Made by a program: the position numbers and the translations under genes. The notes under the pieces were generated by a model. It saw only the letters and a program-made list of their open reading frames with translations, ran no database searches and was not told the DNA's origin. A stretch of DNA of 64,000 bases. It comes from Panacagrimonas sp965216845 (GTDB taxonomy: Bacteria; Pseudomonadota; Gammaproteobacteria; Nevskiales; Nevskiaceae). Numbering within the stretch: the stretch's first letter is position 1; each line of letters starts with the position of its first letter. Of the stretch, positions 24,728-33,910 are shown one piece after another. The stretch covers positions 2,728,001-2,792,000 of the forward strand of contig OZ244200.1 in assembly GCA_965216845.1 (NCBI GenBank), in the 5' to 3' direction.

Positions 24728-27564
24728 CAGATCAGCTGCCGGGTTTCGCCGTCGCCGTCGACGTTGTCCACGCAGCGGCTGCACAAGCTGGGGTGTTCCA
24801 GATGCGCACCCACATCCGCCCGTTGGTGCCAACAGCGCACGCAGCGCTCGTGTTGCGAGACGCTGGTCACCAGCTTGATGCTGTCGCCGCCTTCCAGCTC
24901 GAATACTTCGGCCTGCTCCGGCGCCAGCGAGGCGTGACCGACGTGCGCATCCGAGGTGATGAACCAGAAGCGCAGTTCGGCGCCGAGTTGATGGAGCGCG
25001 TCAAACCAATCGCCGTCGGCAAACAGCATGACCTCGGCGTTCAGGCCGGAGCCGATCTCGCCCCGGCTGCGGCGATTTTCCAGCGATTTGCGCACCGCGT
25101 CGCGCACTCGCAGCAAGCGGTTCCAATCCACATCATCGGCCTTCACCGCCGGCAAGTCGTACCAGGTCTGCGCGAATACGGGCTGCGTGCGGTCACCCGG
25201 CAACAGATTCCAGATTTCATCCGCGGTGAAGGACAGAATGGGCGCAATCCAGCGCACCATCGCCTCCGCCAGATGAAACAGCACCGTCTGCGCCGAACGC
25301 CGCGCCAGACTGTCCGAGGCGGTGGTGTAGAGCCGATCCTTGAGAATATCCAGATAGCCGCCGCCCAGATCCACCGAGCAGTAGTTGTGCAGGCGTTGAT
25401 AGACCAGATGAAAAGCGGAAGTCTCATAACCGCGCTTGAGTTCGGATTGAACCTTGCTCGCCTCGCTCAAGGCCCAGCGGTCGATTGCCAACAGCTGATC
25501 CGCCGCCACCAGGTCGGTTTGCGGATCAAAACCGTTCAGATTGCCCAGCAGATAGCGCACCGTATTGCGAATGCGACGATAGGCGTCCGCGGTGCGATCC
25601 AGCAGCGATTTTGAAATGGCAATCTCGCCCGAATAATCACTGGCCGCCACCCACAGACGCAACACGTCCGCGCCCAGGGTCTTGGTGACTTCCTGCGGCG
25701 CCACCACATTGCCGAGCGACTTGGACATCTTGCGACCCTGCTCGTCCACCGTGAAACCATGGGTCAGCACCGAACGATACGGCGCGCGACCGTACATTGC
25801 GACGGAGGTTAGCAGCGAGGACTGAAACCAGCCGCGATGCTGATCCGAGCCTTCCAGATACAAATCCATCTGCGGCGCAACGCCGCCTTCCAGCGCCTCC
25901 GGCTCCACCGATTTGAACGCACATTGATGCGCGACGCCGCTGTCAAACCAGACATCGAGCGTGTCGGGACATTTTTCGTATTCGGTGTCGTCCACACCCC
26001 AATCGCCGGGGCTGGAAGCAAACCAGGCCTCCAGGCCATCCTGTTCCACCCGGTCTGCGATTTTGGCCAACAGCGCCCCGGTATCCGGATGCAGGGTCTG
26101 ATGTTCGCGGTGTACGAACACCGCCATCGGCACGCCCCAATAGCGTTGCCGCGAGATGCACCAGTCCGGGCGTCCGGCCACCATTTCACGAATGCGCGCT
26201 TCGCCCCAACCCGGAATCCATTGAGTTTGGGCGATGGCGTCCAGCGCGCCATCACGCAATCCCTTGGCGTCCATGGACACAAACCACTGCGGTGTGGCGC
26301 GGAAAATCAGCGGCGTCTTGTGCCGCCAGCAATGCGGAAAGCTGTGCGAAATCTTGCCGTCGCACAACAGCGCGCCTTTGTCTCGCAAAGTTTCCAGAAT
26401 CGGCTCATCCGCCTTGCGCACGAACAGGCCTTCCACCACCGGCGTTCCGGAAACAAAACAGCCGTTGGACGCCACCGGGTTATCAAAGCTGAGTTCAATG
26501 CCCTCAGCGCGCGCGGCATTGGCGGCTTGATAATCCTCCACGCCGTGCGCCGGCGCGGTGTGTACCAGCCCCGTGCCCGCTTCCAGGCTAACGTGATCAC
26601 CGCAAATGACCGGCACCTCACGCGCGGCAAACGGATGTTGCGCGCGCAAGCCTTTTAGCTGCGCGCCATCGCACTCGCCCAGCGTACGCGTTAATTCCAA
26701 GGCGCTGCGTTTAAGCACGGCTGGGACCAGCTCGCTGGCCAGAATCAGATAACGAGCGCCCTCTGATCCCTTGGCTTCCACCAGGCTGTATTTGAGTTCG
26801 GCATTGACCGCGATAGCCTGATTGCCCGGCAGCGTCCAGGGCGTGGTGGTCCAGATGACGAACGATGCGGGCACCGTCTCACCAATTCCGAAGCACGCCG
26901 CGACGTCATCGGCTTGCGCGGCGGCGAAGGCAACGTCAATCGCGTGGGATTGCTTGTCCTCGTATTCCACTTCCGCTTCGGCCAGCGAGGAACCGCAATC
27001 CAGGCACCAGTGCACCGGCTTGAAGCCGCGCACCACATGGCCGTTGCCAACGATTTGCGACAGGGCCCGCAACTGTTCGGCCTCGAACAGTGGGTCCATG
27101 GTCAGATAGGGCTTTTCCCATTCCGCCAGCACGCCCAGACGCTTGAAGTCCAGCCGCTGGCGCTCGACCTGTTTGCCGGCGTATTCACGGCAGCGTGCAC
27201 GAAAGCGGGCCGCGTCCTGTTTGACGCCGACCTTGCCGTGCTTTTTTTCCACCTGCAGCTCAATCGGCAAGCCGTGGCAATCCCAGCCCGGCACGAACGG
27301 CGCGTGATAACCGTCCAGCCGCCTGGATTTGACGATGATGTCCTTCAATACCTTGTTGACTGCGTGGCCGATGTGAATATCGCCGTTGGCGTAGGGCGGC
27401 CCATCCACCAGCCGCCAGGTCGGCCGGCCGGCGGTTTGTTCGCCAATCCGCCGATAAAGCCCTTCGGCTTCCCAGCGCTTCAGGAACTCCGGCTCACGCC
27501 GCGCCAGGTTCGCCTGCATGGGAAACGGCGTTTTCGGCAGATTGATGGTTTTTTTGTAATCCAC
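24727..27564 (-). CDS. ileS: Isoleucyl-tRNA synthetase
   Basis: 945 aa from GTG 27564, giving the standard start DYKKTINLPKTPFPMQANL. A TTG at 27597 overlaps the ribF stop as TTGA and would add 11 residues; the choice is open. HIGH-type motif PYANGDIHIGHA, KMSKS motif GRKMSKSLGN and the C-terminal zinc cluster CVRCWHQ...CSRC are present. It charges tRNA-Ile and edits Val. Confidence 0.96.
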   Translation of the reverse strand: MDYKKTINLPKTPFPMQANLARREPEFLKRWEAEGLYRRIGEQTAGRPTWRLVDGPPYANGDIHIGHAVNKVLKDIIVKSRRLDGYHAPFVPGWDCHGLPIELQVEKKHGKVGVKQDAARFRARCREYAGKQVERQRLDFKRLGVLAEWEKPYLTMDPLFEAEQLRALSQIVGNGHVVRGFKPVHWCLDCGSSLAEAEVEYEDKQSHAIDVAFAAAQADDVAACFGIGETVPASFVIWTTTPWTLPGNQAIAVNAELKYSLVEAKGSEGARYLILASELVPAVLKRSALELTRTLGECDGAQLKGLRAQHPFAAREVPVICGDHVSLEAGTGLVHTAPAHGVEDYQAANAARAEGIELSFDNPVASNGCFVSGTPVVEGLFVRKADEPILETLRDKGALLCDGKISHSFPHCWRHKTPLIFRATPQWFVSMDAKGLRDGALDAIAQTQWIPGWGEARIREMVAGRPDWCISRQRYWGVPMAVFVHREHQTLHPDTGALLAKIADRVEQDGLEAWFASSPGDWGVDDTEYEKCPDTLDVWFDSGVAHQCAFKSVEPEALEGGVAPQMDLYLEGSDQHRGWFQSSLLTSVAMYGRAPYRSVLTHGFTVDEQGRKMSKSLGNVVAPQEVTKTLGADVLRLWVAASDYSGEIAISKSLLDRTADAYRRIRNTVRYLLGNLNGFDPQTDLVAADQLLAIDRWALSEASKVQSELKRGYETSAFHLVYQRLHNYCSVDLGGGYLDILKDRLYTTASDSLARRSAQTVLFHLAEAMVRWIAPILSFTADEIWNLLPGDRTQPVFAQTWYDLPAVKADDVDWNRLLRVRDAVRKSLENRRSRGEIGSGLNAEVMLFADGDWFDALHQLGAELRFWFITSDAHVGHASLAPEQAEVFELEGGDSIKLVTSVSQHERCVRCWHQRADVGAHLEHPSLCSRCVDNVDGDGETRQLI

Positions 27565-27593
27565 GGTGAACGGTTCGGGCGAAATTTTCCGCC

Positions 27594-28523
27594 TCAAGAG
27601 GTTGCTGACAATAGGGAGCGCGCATGTTCGGCATCGCGCTGCATCTGCGCGGACAGAGCGTCCAGCGAATCAAACTGCGCCTCGGGACGCAAGAATCGGC
27701 AAAACTCGACTTGCAACAAAGCGCCGTAGAGATCGCCCGGGTCACCGAATACATGCGTTTCCAGCACGTAATTGCTGGCGGCCACGCTGGGGCGCCGCCC
27801 GATGTTGGCCACCCCATCCCAGCGCTGCCCCTGGCAATGCGCACGCACTGCGTAGACGCCATCACGGATCGCCAGGGGTTTGCGCAAATGGATGTTGGCG
27901 GTGCGCATGCCGAGCTTGCGACCGAGCCGCAAACCACGCCGAACGCGGCCACTGATCCGATAGGGCCGACCCAGCATCTCCGCTACCGCCGCCAGGTCGG
28001 CTTGCGACAGCGCGGCGCGAATCGCCGAGGAGCTGCAACGTGCGTGACCGGCGCGCAGGGTGTCGATGCCATCGACCAGGTAATTCAGGCGCTCCGCCCC
28101 GGCGCGCAAGGTGGCGATATCGCCGGACCGCATCTTGCCGAAATGGGCATCATCCCCGACCACGATGCCGCGCATACCCAGCCGGCCGATGAGCAAATCC
28201 TCGATGAAGGCACGCGCGCTCATGTCGGCCATGGCCTGATCGAAGCGCGCGATCAGCAAGTAATCCACGCCGCATTGCTCGAGCATGCCGACCTTGTCGC
28301 GCAACACGTTGATACGGCGTGGCGCGCCATCGGCGTCGAAAAACTCGCGCGCGGTCGGCTCAAAGGTCAGCAGCAGCAGCGGCAAACCCAATCGCTGCGC
28401 ATGACGCTGCCCCAGGCCGATCAACGCCTGGTGGCCGCGGTGGATGCCATCGAAGGTGCCGATGCTGAGCACGCATCCCCGATGCCGATCACGCAAGTTG
28501 TGAAGGCCGCGGATCAGCTCCAT
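27594..28523 (-). CDS. ribF: Bifunctional riboflavin kinase / FAD synthetase
   Basis: 309 aa from ATG 28523. The N-terminal FAD synthetase has GTFDGIHRGHQ and VVGDDAHFGKMRSGD, and the C-terminal riboflavin kinase has KLGMRTANI and DGVYAVRA. It makes FMN and FAD from riboflavin. Lies between murJ and ileS as in many proteobacteria. Upstream of the start there is a 70-bp gap after murJ. Confidence 0.95.
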   Translation of the reverse strand: MELIRGLHNLRDRHRGCVLSIGTFDGIHRGHQALIGLGQRHAQRLGLPLLLLTFEPTAREFFDADGAPRRINVLRDKVGMLEQCGVDYLLIARFDQAMADMSARAFIEDLLIGRLGMRGIVVGDDAHFGKMRSGDIATLRAGAERLNYLVDGIDTLRAGHARCSSSAIRAALSQADLAAVAEMLGRPYRISGRVRRGLRLGRKLGMRTANIHLRKPLAIRDGVYAVRAHCQGQRWDGVANIGRRPSVAASNYVLETHVFGDPGDLYGALLQVEFCRFLRPEAQFDSLDALSAQMQRDAEHARSLLSATS

Positions 28524-28593
28524 GGCAAAGGGTTCATCAAAAAAGGACCGGAAATTATAGCCGGCGAGCGGCTCGCATCCGCCAAGCGCTTGC

Positions 28594-30144
28594 CTAGCCC
28601 GGACTACGAAACTGGTGCAGTCTGACGCCGGACACCCACAACACCAGAAAATAACTCGCCGCCGCGGCCGCAACCACACCCAGCAGTTGACTCGCCCTTT
28701 GCTCCATCGCCGCCGCGATCCACCAATCCAGCGGTTGATTCACCCACCACAGCACCAGCGCCATCGCCGCGTTGGCCAGCAGCACGCGCAAGGCGAATAC
28801 GCCCCAACCCGCGCGCGGCAACAACACCCGGTCGCGCAACAAGCGTCGCAACAACAGGCCGGCGTTGATTGCGGCGCTGAGCGAGGTTGCCAGCGCCATC
28901 GCCGCATGCGGAGCAGCAAAGTCCAGCCACAACGCCAGGCCCAGAAAGCTCAGGCTCATGGCCATGCCGCAACACAGGGCGATGATGGCGTAACGCACCG
29001 GAATGCGCGTTTCCTGCCGCGCGTAAAAGCCCGGCACCAGCACCTTGACCAGAGAAAAGCCCAGAAAGCCGAAAGCGTAGGCGCGCAGCGCCCATTGCGT
29101 CATCTGCAGATCGTGGGCGTCAAACTCGCGGTACTGGAACAAGGTGCTGATCAAGGGACCGGATAACAGAAACAGTCCCAGCGCTGCCGGCACGCCAATC
29201 ACCAGCATGGTGCGCAACCCCCAGTCCAGGGTGTTGCTGAAGTCCTGTGGAGAATCGCTGGCGTGACGCATGGACAGGCTCGGCAGAATCACCGTGGCCA
29301 CCGCCAGCGTGAAAATTCCCAAGGGAAACTCCATCAGACGATCGGCGAAGTAAAGCCAGCTGACGCTGCCGTCCACCAGAAACGAAGCCAGCACCGTGTC
29401 CAGCAGCAGGCTGATCTGCGCAACCGAAGAGCCGATCATGATCGGCACCATCAGGTTGATGATTTTGCGCACGCGCGAATCGCGCCACGCCCAGCGTGGC
29501 CTGGGCAGCATATGGATGCGCGCCAGCCAGGGCAGCTGAAACAGCAGCTGCAAGACACCGGCGGCAAACACCGCGTAAGCCAGCGCGTTCACCGAATGCC
29601 CGTCCAGCAACACCGCGCCGATCAGGCACAGATTCAGAATGATGGGCGTCATCGCCGGCACCGCGAAGCGACCGTGAGTATTGAGCACGCCGCCGGCCAG
29701 CGAGGTCAGCGAAATAAAGAACAGATAAGGAAACGTCCAGCGCAGCAATTCGGCGCCCAGCGCGTGTTTCTCCGGGTCGGCGCCGAATCCGGGCGCGAAC
29801 ACCCAGATCAGCAGCGGCGCCCCCAACGTGCCGATCAAGGTGATCAATCCCAGCACACCGCCCAGGGTTCCGGACACCACATCCAGCAGGTCGCGCACTT
29901 CTTCCTGCGGCGCTTTTTTCCGGGCCTCGGAGAACACCGGCACGAAGGCTTGTGAAAACGCGCCTTCGGCAAACATGCGACGGCCGAAATTGGGAATCTT
30001 GAGCGCCACCAGAAAGGCGTCCATGCCGCTGCCCGCGCCGAACACCCCGGCGAACAGCACGTCGCGGACGAATCCCAGAATCCGGGACAGGAAAGTCATC
30101 AGGCTGACGATGCCGGAGGACTTCAACAGAGACGATTTGGACAT
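28594..30144 (-). CDS. murJ: Lipid II flippase MurJ
   Basis: 516 aa, about fourteen hydrophobic segments. The N-terminus KSSGIVSLMTFLSRILGFVRD and NFGRRMFAEGAFSQAFVPVF are highly typical of MurJ/MviN; the Arg and acid residues lining the central cavity are in these blocks. It exports lipid-linked peptidoglycan precursor across the inner membrane. It is divergent from rpsT. Confidence 0.96.
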   Translation of the reverse strand: MSKSSLLKSSGIVSLMTFLSRILGFVRDVLFAGVFGAGSGMDAFLVALKIPNFGRRMFAEGAFSQAFVPVFSEARKKAPQEEVRDLLDVVSGTLGGVLGLITLIGTLGAPLLIWVFAPGFGADPEKHALGAELLRWTFPYLFFISLTSLAGGVLNTHGRFAVPAMTPIILNLCLIGAVLLDGHSVNALAYAVFAAGVLQLLFQLPWLARIHMLPRPRWAWRDSRVRKIINLMVPIMIGSSVAQISLLLDTVLASFLVDGSVSWLYFADRLMEFPLGIFTLAVATVILPSLSMRHASDSPQDFSNTLDWGLRTMLVIGVPAALGLFLLSGPLISTLFQYREFDAHDLQMTQWALRAYAFGFLGFSLVKVLVPGFYARQETRIPVRYAIIALCCGMAMSLSFLGLALWLDFAAPHAAMALATSLSAAINAGLLLRRLLRDRVLLPRAGWGVFALRVLLANAAMALVLWWVNQPLDWWIAAAMEQRASQLLGVVAAAAASYFLVLWVSGVRLHQFRSPG

Positions 30145-30315
30145 CGATTACGGTTGGCCCACGTTCCCCACGGGGTCGCCTTCGATCCCGGCATTCATTT
30201 GAAACTTTCTTGGCATCTCGGACAAAAGTGGGGTAAGTGATTTAGGTGGATCGAAGGCTGATTGGCGCTGACCTGTCTGCGGCGCCACACGGCAACGACA
30301 CGGTGTCTGTGCAAC

Positions 30316-30347
30316 AGCGGGCGCGGGAGTTGCCGTAAGCGCCCGCT
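30316..30347. repeat. Nine-bp inverted repeat in the murJ-rpsT intergenic region
   Basis: AGCGGGCGC and GCGCCCGCT are separated by 14 bp. There is no T-tract, so it is not an ordinary terminator. It lies about 55 bp upstream of the rpsT -35 box and could be a protein-binding site. Nothing else is recognised in the rest of the 349-bp gap apart from the rpsT promoter. Confidence 0.5.
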
Positions 30348-30400
30348 CCCGTACCCACCTTAACGGACTCCGTGTCACCGGCGCTTCGGGCCGCCATCCA

Positions 30401-30429
30401 TTGACAAGAGAGGGGCTGATCCGAATACT
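30401..30429 (+). promoter_or_regulatory. sigma70 promoter of rpsT
   Basis: TTGACA (30401-30406), a 17-bp spacer and AATACT (30424-30429), followed by the G/C discriminator AGCGCGC typical of ribosomal and stable RNA genes. Leader of about 60 nt to the start codon. Confidence 0.8.
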
Positions 30430-30493
30430 AGCGCGCTTTATTTTTTTCCGCGCCCGCCCGTTTGCGGGTGAAATCATCCAAGGAGTTCAGGTT

Positions 30494-30757
30494 TTGGCCA
30501 ATATTGCCAGCGCGAAGAAGCGCGTTCGTCAGGCGACCAAGGCGCGTGCGCGCAATACCGCACAGCGTTCCATGATTCGCACCACCATCAAGAAAGTCGT
30601 CAAGGCCGTGGAGGCCAAGGACAAGGCGGCAGCGCAAACCGCCTATCAGGAAATGGTGCCGGTGCTGGATCGTTACGCCAACCGCGGCCTGATTCACAAG
30701 AACAAGGCCGCACGGCACAAGAGCCGCCTGCTGGCGCACATCAACGCGCTGGCCTGA
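30494..30757 (+). CDS. rpsT: 30S ribosomal protein S20
   Basis: 87 aa. The conserved start ANIASAKKRVRQ places initiation at TTG 30494, with AGGAG at 30481-30485 as ribosome site. The E. coli rpsT gene also uses a UUG start, which belongs to its translational autoregulation. The body is Lys/Arg/Ala rich (SMIRTTIKKVVKAVE; KAARHKSRLLAHINAL), as expected for S20, which binds 16S rRNA early in assembly. Confidence 0.97.
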   Translation: MANIASAKKRVRQATKARARNTAQRSMIRTTIKKVVKAVEAKDKAAAQTAYQEMVPVLDRYANRGLIHKNKAARHKSRLLAHINALA

Positions 30758-30772
30758 TTCATCGTTGATTTC

Positions 30773-30803
30773 AAAAAAACGCGGACACGATCCGCGTTTT
30801 TTT
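30773..30803. terminator. Bidirectional intrinsic terminator between rpsT and proB
   Basis: ACGCGGA-CACGA-TCCGCGT flanked by A7 on the left and T7 on the right, so it can terminate both rpsT (plus) and the obgE-proB transcript (minus). Confidence 0.9.
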
Positions 30804-30824
30804 ATGCCGGGCCGGTAACGGGTG

Positions 30825-31952
30825 TCAGCTTGAGGCGAGCACCAGATTATCGCGGTGGATCAGCTCCTCGGCGCCCGGATAACCAAGCCTTGAGAGAATT
30901 TCGCCACGTCGCGCACCCAGCAACTTGCGCGTCTCGTTTGCGCCGTAATTGCACAGACCGCGGGCGATTTCTTCCCCGGACGGGCCGATGCACAGCACCA
31001 GATCACCCCGATCGAATTCACCGTCAGCGGCGCGAACCCCCACCGGCAACAGGCTTTTGCCGCTGCCGGCCAGAGCCCTGGCGGCGCCCGCGTCCAGATG
31101 CAGGCGTCCGTTGCTCTGAAGCTGTCCGGCGATCCAGCGCTTGCGCGCGCCCATGGGGTTGGCATCGGCGAGCAACAGGGTGCCGACGGCATCGCCTTTT
31201 GCGATCCGCATCAGCACGTCGGATGTGCCACCGTTGGCTAACACTGTGGCGGCACCCGAACGCGCCGCGATGCGCGCCGCCGACAGCTTGGTACGCATGC
31301 CGCCGCGCCCCAGTTCGCCCTTGCTGTCACCGGCCATGGCGTTCAAGGCCGGATCGGAAACCGCACGTTCTGCAACCAGCTTTGCGTCCGGGTGTCGGCG
31401 CGGATCCGCATCAAACAGGCCGTCCTGATCGGTCAGAATCACCAACAGGTCAGCATCGATCAGGTTAGCGGTTAACGCCGCCAGACTGTCGTTGTCGCCC
31501 AGGCGGATTTCGTCGGTGGACACGGTGTCATTTTCATTCACCACCGGCACCACGCCCAGCTTGAGCAGCGCCTTGAGCGTGGCGCGCGCATTGAGATAAC
31601 GGCCGCGATCGGCCACGTCGTCGTGCGTCAACAAGACCTGCGCGGCGTGCAAGTCATGGGCGCAGAAGCCATGTTCCCAGGCGCGGATCAGCCCCATCTG
31701 GCCGACGGCGGCGGTGGCCTGCAACAGATGTAAAACTTCTGGCCGCTGACCCATTCGCAAGCGCACCATGCCCTCGGCAACCGCACCCGACGACACCAGC
31801 ACCACCTCCACGTTGTGTTTGCGCAACTGCGCGATCTGCGCACACCAGGTGCTGATGGCGGCGTGGTCCAGGCCCTGACCGTCGGCGGTGATCAGCGAGC
31901 TGCCGATCTTGATCACCCAGCGTCGGGCGCGGGCGGCAAGCTGCCGACTCAT
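30825..31952 (-). CDS. proB: Glutamate 5-kinase
   Basis: 375 aa: amino-acid kinase domain (VIKIGSSLI; VLVSSGAVAEG; NENDTVSTDEIRLGDND) and C-terminal PUA domain (KRWIAGQLQSNGRLHLDAGA onward). It phosphorylates glutamate for proline synthesis. It overlaps the obgE stop by ATGA, the usual gammaproteobacterial obg-proB pairing. Confidence 0.96.
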   Translation of the reverse strand: MSRQLAARARRWVIKIGSSLITADGQGLDHAAISTWCAQIAQLRKHNVEVVLVSSGAVAEGMVRLRMGQRPEVLHLLQATAAVGQMGLIRAWEHGFCAHDLHAAQVLLTHDDVADRGRYLNARATLKALLKLGVVPVVNENDTVSTDEIRLGDNDSLAALTANLIDADLLVILTDQDGLFDADPRRHPDAKLVAERAVSDPALNAMAGDSKGELGRGGMRTKLSAARIAARSGAATVLANGGTSDVLMRIAKGDAVGTLLLADANPMGARKRWIAGQLQSNGRLHLDAGAARALAGSGKSLLPVGVRAADGEFDRGDLVLCIGPSGEEIARGLCNYGANETRKLLGARRGEILSRLGYPGAEELIHRDNLVLASS

Positions 31953-33013
31953 GGCTGGTCTGGCTCAGCATCCGGCGGGGACGCCTGGTCTGAAACGTCT
32001 TGCTCGGCTTGCGTCTCAATCCATTTCATGGTTTCCGCACACAGCGCATCGCAACCCTGCTGCGTTGCTGCGGAGATCCGAAACCACGGCCCGGACCAGC
32101 CCAGTTCGGACAGACATTGTTGAATGGCCTGATTGGCATCAGCCTCCGCCAGCAGATCGGCCTTGGTGAACACCAGCCAGCGTTCCTGCGCGGACAGCTC
32201 CGCGCTGAAGGCGCGCAATTCGCCGGCGATGGATTGAATCTGCTCGCTCAAACTGGATGCGTCCGGATGGCAAAGGTCGACCAGATGCAGCAGCAAACGC
32301 GTACGGCTCAGATGCTTCAGAAAACGAATGCCCAGGCCAGCGCCGTCCGCGGCGCCCTCGATCAGGCCCGGAATATCCACCATCACGAACGAGCGATGCG
32401 CACCGGCGTAAACCACGCCTGGCTGTGGATACAGGGTAGTGAAGGGATAGTCCGCAATGCGCGGGCGCGCGGCCGATACCGCCGACAGCAATGTGGACTT
32501 GCCGGCGTTGGGCAAACCCAGCAAACCCACATCCGCCATCAGCGACAGCTCCAGCTGCAAGTCGCGTTTGTCCCCTGGCGAACCCGGCGTGGCGCGCCGC
32601 GGCGCGCGATTGGTGCTGGACTTGAAGCGCGCGTTACCCAGCCCATGAAAGCCGCCCTGGGCGATTTTCAGGCGCGTACCGGGCTGCACCAGCTCGCCAA
32701 TCTTTTCGCCGGTTTCCAGATCGAACACCTGGGTACCCAGCGGCATGGGAACCTCCAGATCCTCACCGCTGGCGCCGCGACAGTTGGCGCCGCTGCCCTT
32801 GGCGCCGCCCTTGGCGCGATAAACCCGCGTGAAACGAAAATCCGCCAGCGTGTTCAGGTTGCCGTCCGCGACCGCGAACACGCTGCCGCCGTCGCCGCCG
32901 TCGCCGCCGTCGGGACCACCGAAGGGCACATACTTTTCGCGCCGGAAGGACACACAGCCGTTGCCGCCGTCACCGGCCTCCACGCGAATCCTGGCTTCGT
33001 CGACAAATTTCAT
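31949..33013 (-). CDS. obgE: Obg family GTPase
   Basis: 354 aa. The glycine-rich Obg fold runs over residues 1-158 (EAGDGGNGCVSFRREKYVPFGGPDGGDGG), followed by a G domain with GLPNAGKST (G1), FTTLYPQPGVV (switch I), DIPGLIEGAADGAGLG (G3) and TKADL (G4). It binds the 50S subunit and links ribosome assembly to growth control. It lies downstream of rplU-rpmA, with a terminator and an inverted-repeat block between. Confidence 0.96.
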   Translation of the reverse strand: MKFVDEARIRVEAGDGGNGCVSFRREKYVPFGGPDGGDGGDGGSVFAVADGNLNTLADFRFTRVYRAKGGAKGSGANCRGASGEDLEVPMPLGTQVFDLETGEKIGELVQPGTRLKIAQGGFHGLGNARFKSSTNRAPRRATPGSPGDKRDLQLELSLMADVGLLGLPNAGKSTLLSAVSAARPRIADYPFTTLYPQPGVVYAGAHRSFVMVDIPGLIEGAADGAGLGIRFLKHLSRTRLLLHLVDLCHPDASSLSEQIQSIAGELRAFSAELSAQERWLVFTKADLLAEADANQAIQQCLSELGWSGPWFRISAATQQGCDALCAETMKWIETQAEQDVSDQASPPDAEPDQP

Positions 33014-33047
33014 GGGCGCAGCATGTCAAAGATGGGGCATCGGCCAC

Positions 33048-33073
33048 AAAAAAGCCCCGTGTAACGGGGCTTT
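33048..33073 (-). terminator. Terminator-like hairpin between rpmA and obgE
   Basis: Stem AAAGCCCCGT/ACGGGGCTTT with a 3-nt loop; on the minus strand it is followed by a T6 run. It probably ends most rplU-rpmA transcripts and allows limited read-through into obgE-proB. Confidence 0.85.
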
Positions 33074-33094
33074 CGTATTCATACTTTGTGGACC

Positions 33095-33241
33095 TAGCGA
33101 AGCGCTGAAAAACGTAGCGCGCGAAAGCAGATTGGGCGCACAGGAGCGGAGAAAGCGCAATTTATACGGGTATAAATGAGCATTTCGAGCACCGCATGCG
33201 CGCCTGTTGCCGAGCGCAGTCGTTTTGCAGCGTTTGGCTAA
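33095..33241. repeat. Long imperfect inverted repeat after rpmA (palindromic element)
   Basis: Outer arms are TAGCGAAGCGCTGAAAAACG on the left and the reverse complement of TAGCCAAACGCTGCAAAACG on the right (17 of 20 positions equal), with weaker pairing continuing to a central TTTATA-CGGG-TATAAA. The right end coincides with the TAG stop codon of rpmA. The ends are unlike those of the 4571/5970 repeats, so it is a different family. I see no gene in it. Confidence 0.6.
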
Positions 33242-33495
33242 GCCGTTACGACGTCCACAAAGGTGCGGTTCTTCGGCCCGCCGGTGCGAAAGGTCACTTT
33301 GCCATCGCTCAAGGCGTAGATGGTGTGATCATTGCCCAGGCCAACATTGACGCCGGCATGATACTTGGTGCCGCGCTGACGGACGATGATGTTGCCGGCA
33401 ATCACCTGTTCGCCGCCGAACTTTTTCAGGCCCAGGCGCTTGGATTGGGAATCGCGACCGTTCCGAGTACTGCCGCCTGCTTTTTTATGTGCCAT
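33238..33495 (-). CDS. rpmA: 50S ribosomal protein L27
   Basis: 85 aa, starting AHKKAGGSTRNGRDSQSKRLG, the invariant L27 N-terminus that reaches the peptidyl-transferase centre. Ribosome site AAGGAGT. The stop codon lies at the edge of an inverted-repeat element. Confidence 0.97.
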   Translation of the reverse strand: MAHKKAGGSTRNGRDSQSKRLGLKKFGGEQVIAGNIIVRQRGTKYHAGVNVGLGNDHTIYALSDGKVTFRTGGPKNRTFVDVVTA

Positions 33496-33521
33496 TTGTT
33501 AAGACTCCTTAGCTGGGCCGA

Positions 33522-33836
33522 TCAGGCGCCGGCGATATCGGTGATCTTCACCTGGGTGAAGTTCTGCCGATGCCCCTGCTCCCGGTGATAGTGCTTGCGA
33601 CGGCGGTGTTTGACGATGCGAATCTTGTCGCCACGACCGTGCGCCAAAACCTCTGCCTTCACAAGGCCACCTTCCACCAGCGGGCTGCCGACCTTGACCG
33701 CCTCACCCTCGCCCAGCATCAGCACTTGATCAAAGCTGACCTCGGCGCCCACCTCGGCTTGCAGGGTTTCGATCTTCAACGTGTCGCCGGAGGCAACCTT
33801 GTATTGCTTGCCACCTGTCTTGATTACCGCGTACAT
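33522..33836 (-). CDS. rplU: 50S ribosomal protein L21
   Basis: 104 aa from ATG 33836 (MYAVIKTGGKQYKV), ribosome site GGAG. C-terminal HYHREQGHRQNFTQVKI is characteristic. First gene of the rplU-rpmA operon, with its own promoter about 75-100 bp upstream. Confidence 0.97.
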   Translation of the reverse strand: MYAVIKTGGKQYKVASGDTLKIETLQAEVGAEVSFDQVLMLGEGEAVKVGSPLVEGGLVKAEVLAHGRGDKIRIVKHRRRKHYHREQGHRQNFTQVKITDIAGA

Positions 33837-33910
33837 CGCTTGCTCCAAAGTCCGAAGCATCGCTCCGGAAAGTGCATGACCGGATGAATTCCGGCGAAAA
33901 AAGAGCGCGA

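Noticed and set aside
24793..25614. 273-codon plus-strand frame inside ileS
   Set aside because: Antisense to a conserved synthetase; composition follows the third-position GC bias of ileS and there is no start context.
29263..29955. 230-codon plus-strand frame opposite murJ
   Set aside because: Antisense shadow, rich in Gln/Arg/His as expected from the reverse reading of membrane-protein codons.
30316..30347. Terminator for murJ or an upstream gene
   Set aside because: No T-tract follows the stem on either strand, and both flanking genes are transcribed away from it.
33161..33176. TTTATA-CGGG-TATAAA as a promoter -10 region
   Set aside because: It is the symmetric centre of the long inverted repeat and has no matching -35 box; treated as part of that element.
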